63,729 bases of DNA from an uncultured Bacteroidia bacterium (lineage in GTDB: Bacteria; Bacteroidota; Bacteroidia; Bacteroidales; Prolixibacteraceae). The translations under genes were made by a program, and so were the position numbers. Below the pieces are notes generated by a model. That model was not told where the DNA came from, searched no databases, and was given only the letters and a program-made list of their open reading frames with translations. The stretch lies in assembly GCA_903918045.1 (NCBI GenBank), contig CAIXCY010000082.1, positions 1 through 63,729 of the forward strand, given 5' to 3'. Shown here piece by piece: positions 62,576 through 63,729 of the stretch (position 1 is its first letter; the number at the start of each line of letters is the position of its first letter).

Positions 62576-63729
62576 ATGCGCCAATCAGTTAAATTACTAG
62601 CGATTCATCTTTTGGTGATCACCGCATTATGCTTTTACTGCATCGATAATGCAGATGCCCAACATAAATCATTTAAGGTTCTGGCAGTGGCATCAGCCGA
62701 TCCCGACCATGATCCGATGATTATCAAGTCCAAAGCTTTTCTCGAAAAGATTGCTGCAGAGAATAATTTCGAAGTTGATTTTACGCGAGACGGAACTACG
62801 CTAAATGATGATAATCTTATTCAATATCAGGTTATTGTCCAGCTCCATCTTGCCCCTTTCGACATGACCCGAAGCCAGCAAATGGCTATGCAACATTTTA
62901 TCTCCCGTGGTAAAGGGTGGGTAGGAGTTCATGCTGCCGGTTTGACAGGAAAACAATTTATTGCCCCGACCACCCCCTACTGGCAGTGGTTCGAAGGGTT
63001 AATGGGCGGCATTGTATATTCTCCCCATCCGGCTAAACAAACAGGAGTTTTGGAAGTAGAAGACCGCGCACATCCGGTTATGAAAGATCTTCCGGCTTCG
63101 TTCAGCATCCTTGACGAGTGGTACGAATTTGACAAGAGTCCACGGCCCAACGTGCATGTCCTGGCAACCGCAAAGGAGAGTTCCTATAAACAGGTGATTC
63201 CTATGGGGGACCACCCCATGATCTGGACAAATCCCGATTACGACCGCGCAATATATATCGGCATCGGGCATGATGTTTCAGCCTGTGAGGATCCGAATTT
63301 CACGATTCTGATGCGCGATGCAATCCTTTGGGCGGCATCACCGGTTCCCAACAAGGAGAAATCGGATCTTGATCATTCATTAAATCAAAAGATCACAATA
63401 TTAAATAATCAGGTGGCCTTTAACCTTTCAGGGCCCAAGAGGGCAATCGTTAAAAGTAATGAGCAATTGAATGCCTCAACAACTTTTGATCTCGTGGATG
63501 CCCTTACATTCGAAAAAGTATTTACAGGCAAATTAGCCCAGGGGATCGAGGTGAAAGAGTGGTTTCCGGGAGTATTTTTTTCGCAGGCTGATTTCTCTGA
63601 CTTTAAGAAACCTGGTCTTTATAAGCTGGTTATTCGAAATCAGGAGAGAGAATATTCATCCTATGATTTTCCGATTGGCGAACAGGCAATCGGAAAGGCA
63701 GCTATTCCGGCGATTATCAATTTCTTTTT
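62576..63729 (+). CDS. ThuA-domain protein, apparently fused to GH9 (partial, runs off the window)
   Basis: The frame is open from the ATG at 62576 to the end of the window (384 residues so far). A signal peptide (about 1-28) is followed by a ThuA domain (about 33-255, with GKGWVGVHAAG and IYIGIGHD), a glutamine-amidotransferase-like fold found next to sugar-catabolism genes. After a short linker comes a beta domain (about 275-370) starting NNQVAFNLSGPKRAIV, which matches the N-terminal Ig-like domain of GH9 cellulases, and the last residues (PAIINFF) look like the beginning of the GH9 barrel. The enzyme would combine both functions in one secreted protein. Confidence 0.8.
   Translation, partial: MRQSVKLLAIHLLVITALCFYCIDNADAQHKSFKVLAVASADPDHDPMIIKSKAFLEKIAAENNFEVDFTRDGTTLNDDNLIQYQVIVQLHLAPFDMTRSQQMAMQHFISRGKGWVGVHAAGLTGKQFIAPTTPYWQWFEGLMGGIVYSPHPAKQTGVLEVEDRAHPVMKDLPASFSILDEWYEFDKSPRPNVHVLATAKESSYKQVIPMGDHPMIWTNPDYDRAIYIGIGHDVSACEDPNFTILMRDAILWAASPVPNKEKSDLDHSLNQKITILNNQVAFNLSGPKRAIVKSNEQLNASTTFDLVDALTFEKVFTGKLAQGIEVKEWFPGVFFSQADFSDFKKPGLYKLVIRNQEREYSSYDFPIGEQAIGKAAIPAIINFF

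Noticed and set aside
1-63729. CRISPR arrays, insertion sequences or phage genes
   Set aside because: I saw no regular spaced repeats, transposase motifs or phage structural genes in any frame.

Overview
The window looks like the chromosome of a Bacteroidota bacterium, probably an environmental Bacteroidales/Marinilabiliales-type anaerobe. The evidence is a SusC/SusD pair, several start sites preceded by the Bacteroidota promoter element TAnnTTTG, a yicC-gmk-nadD operon, AT-rich intergenic DNA and large multihaem cytochromes. Species cannot be named from the sequence alone. I see no rRNA, CRISPR array, phage or insertion sequence.

Layout. (1) 1-7081: a respiratory cluster: the tail of an outer-membrane barrel gene, a 7-haem cytochrome, a b-type cytochrome, a 19-haem cytochrome fused to a membrane cytochrome b, a NapC-like 7-haem protein with an atypical CX3CH site, and a c554-like tetrahaem protein. 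Together they suggest a quinol-to-periplasm electron route with an unknown terminal acceptor. (2) 7188-24727: assorted genes: two GH29 fucosidases, a sugar-isomerase-like protein, a GH78 rhamnosidase, stress and housekeeping genes (cold shock, Hsp20, PspC, thioredoxin, CorA, EttA), an oxidoreductase pair and a YafQ/RelE-type toxin-antitoxin module. (3) 24903-33308: yicC-gmk-nadD, an ABC exporter, tRNA-Ser(CGA), and a citrate-lyase operon with a CitD-CitE fusion.

(4) 33454-51470 is the most unusual region. It is a SusC/SusD-type uptake operon with a ribokinase at the front, three secreted ADP-ribosylglycohydrolase paralogues, two tandem two-domain esterases whose second domain has lost the catalytic residues, and a GRP/RhaT-like sugar permease. 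A divergent large helical protein sits at the putative regulator position. The simplest reading is a scavenging locus for ADP-ribose or ribosyl conjugates: bind and import through SusCD, cleave in the periplasm with ARH enzymes and esterases, import ribose, and phosphorylate it. It resembles the ribose-utilisation (rus) loci known in gut Bacteroides but has a different enzyme set. The ribokinase start codon lies inside a long inverted repeat.

(5) 51502-58636: a decayed receiver-domain fragment, a WecA/MraY-type transferase and two overlapping hybrid histidine kinases. (6) 58948-63729: a secreted protein of unknown function, an ECF sigma factor whose anti-sigma partner is truncated and fused to an unrelated gene tail, a GH5 enzyme, and a ThuA protein that runs off the window and appears to continue into a GH9 cellulase.

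Start sites were moved from the longest frame where a better start was visible (cold shock, isomerase, nadD, ABC permease, MFS, citF, sigma factor). Functional names rest on motifs read by eye; no database search was run.
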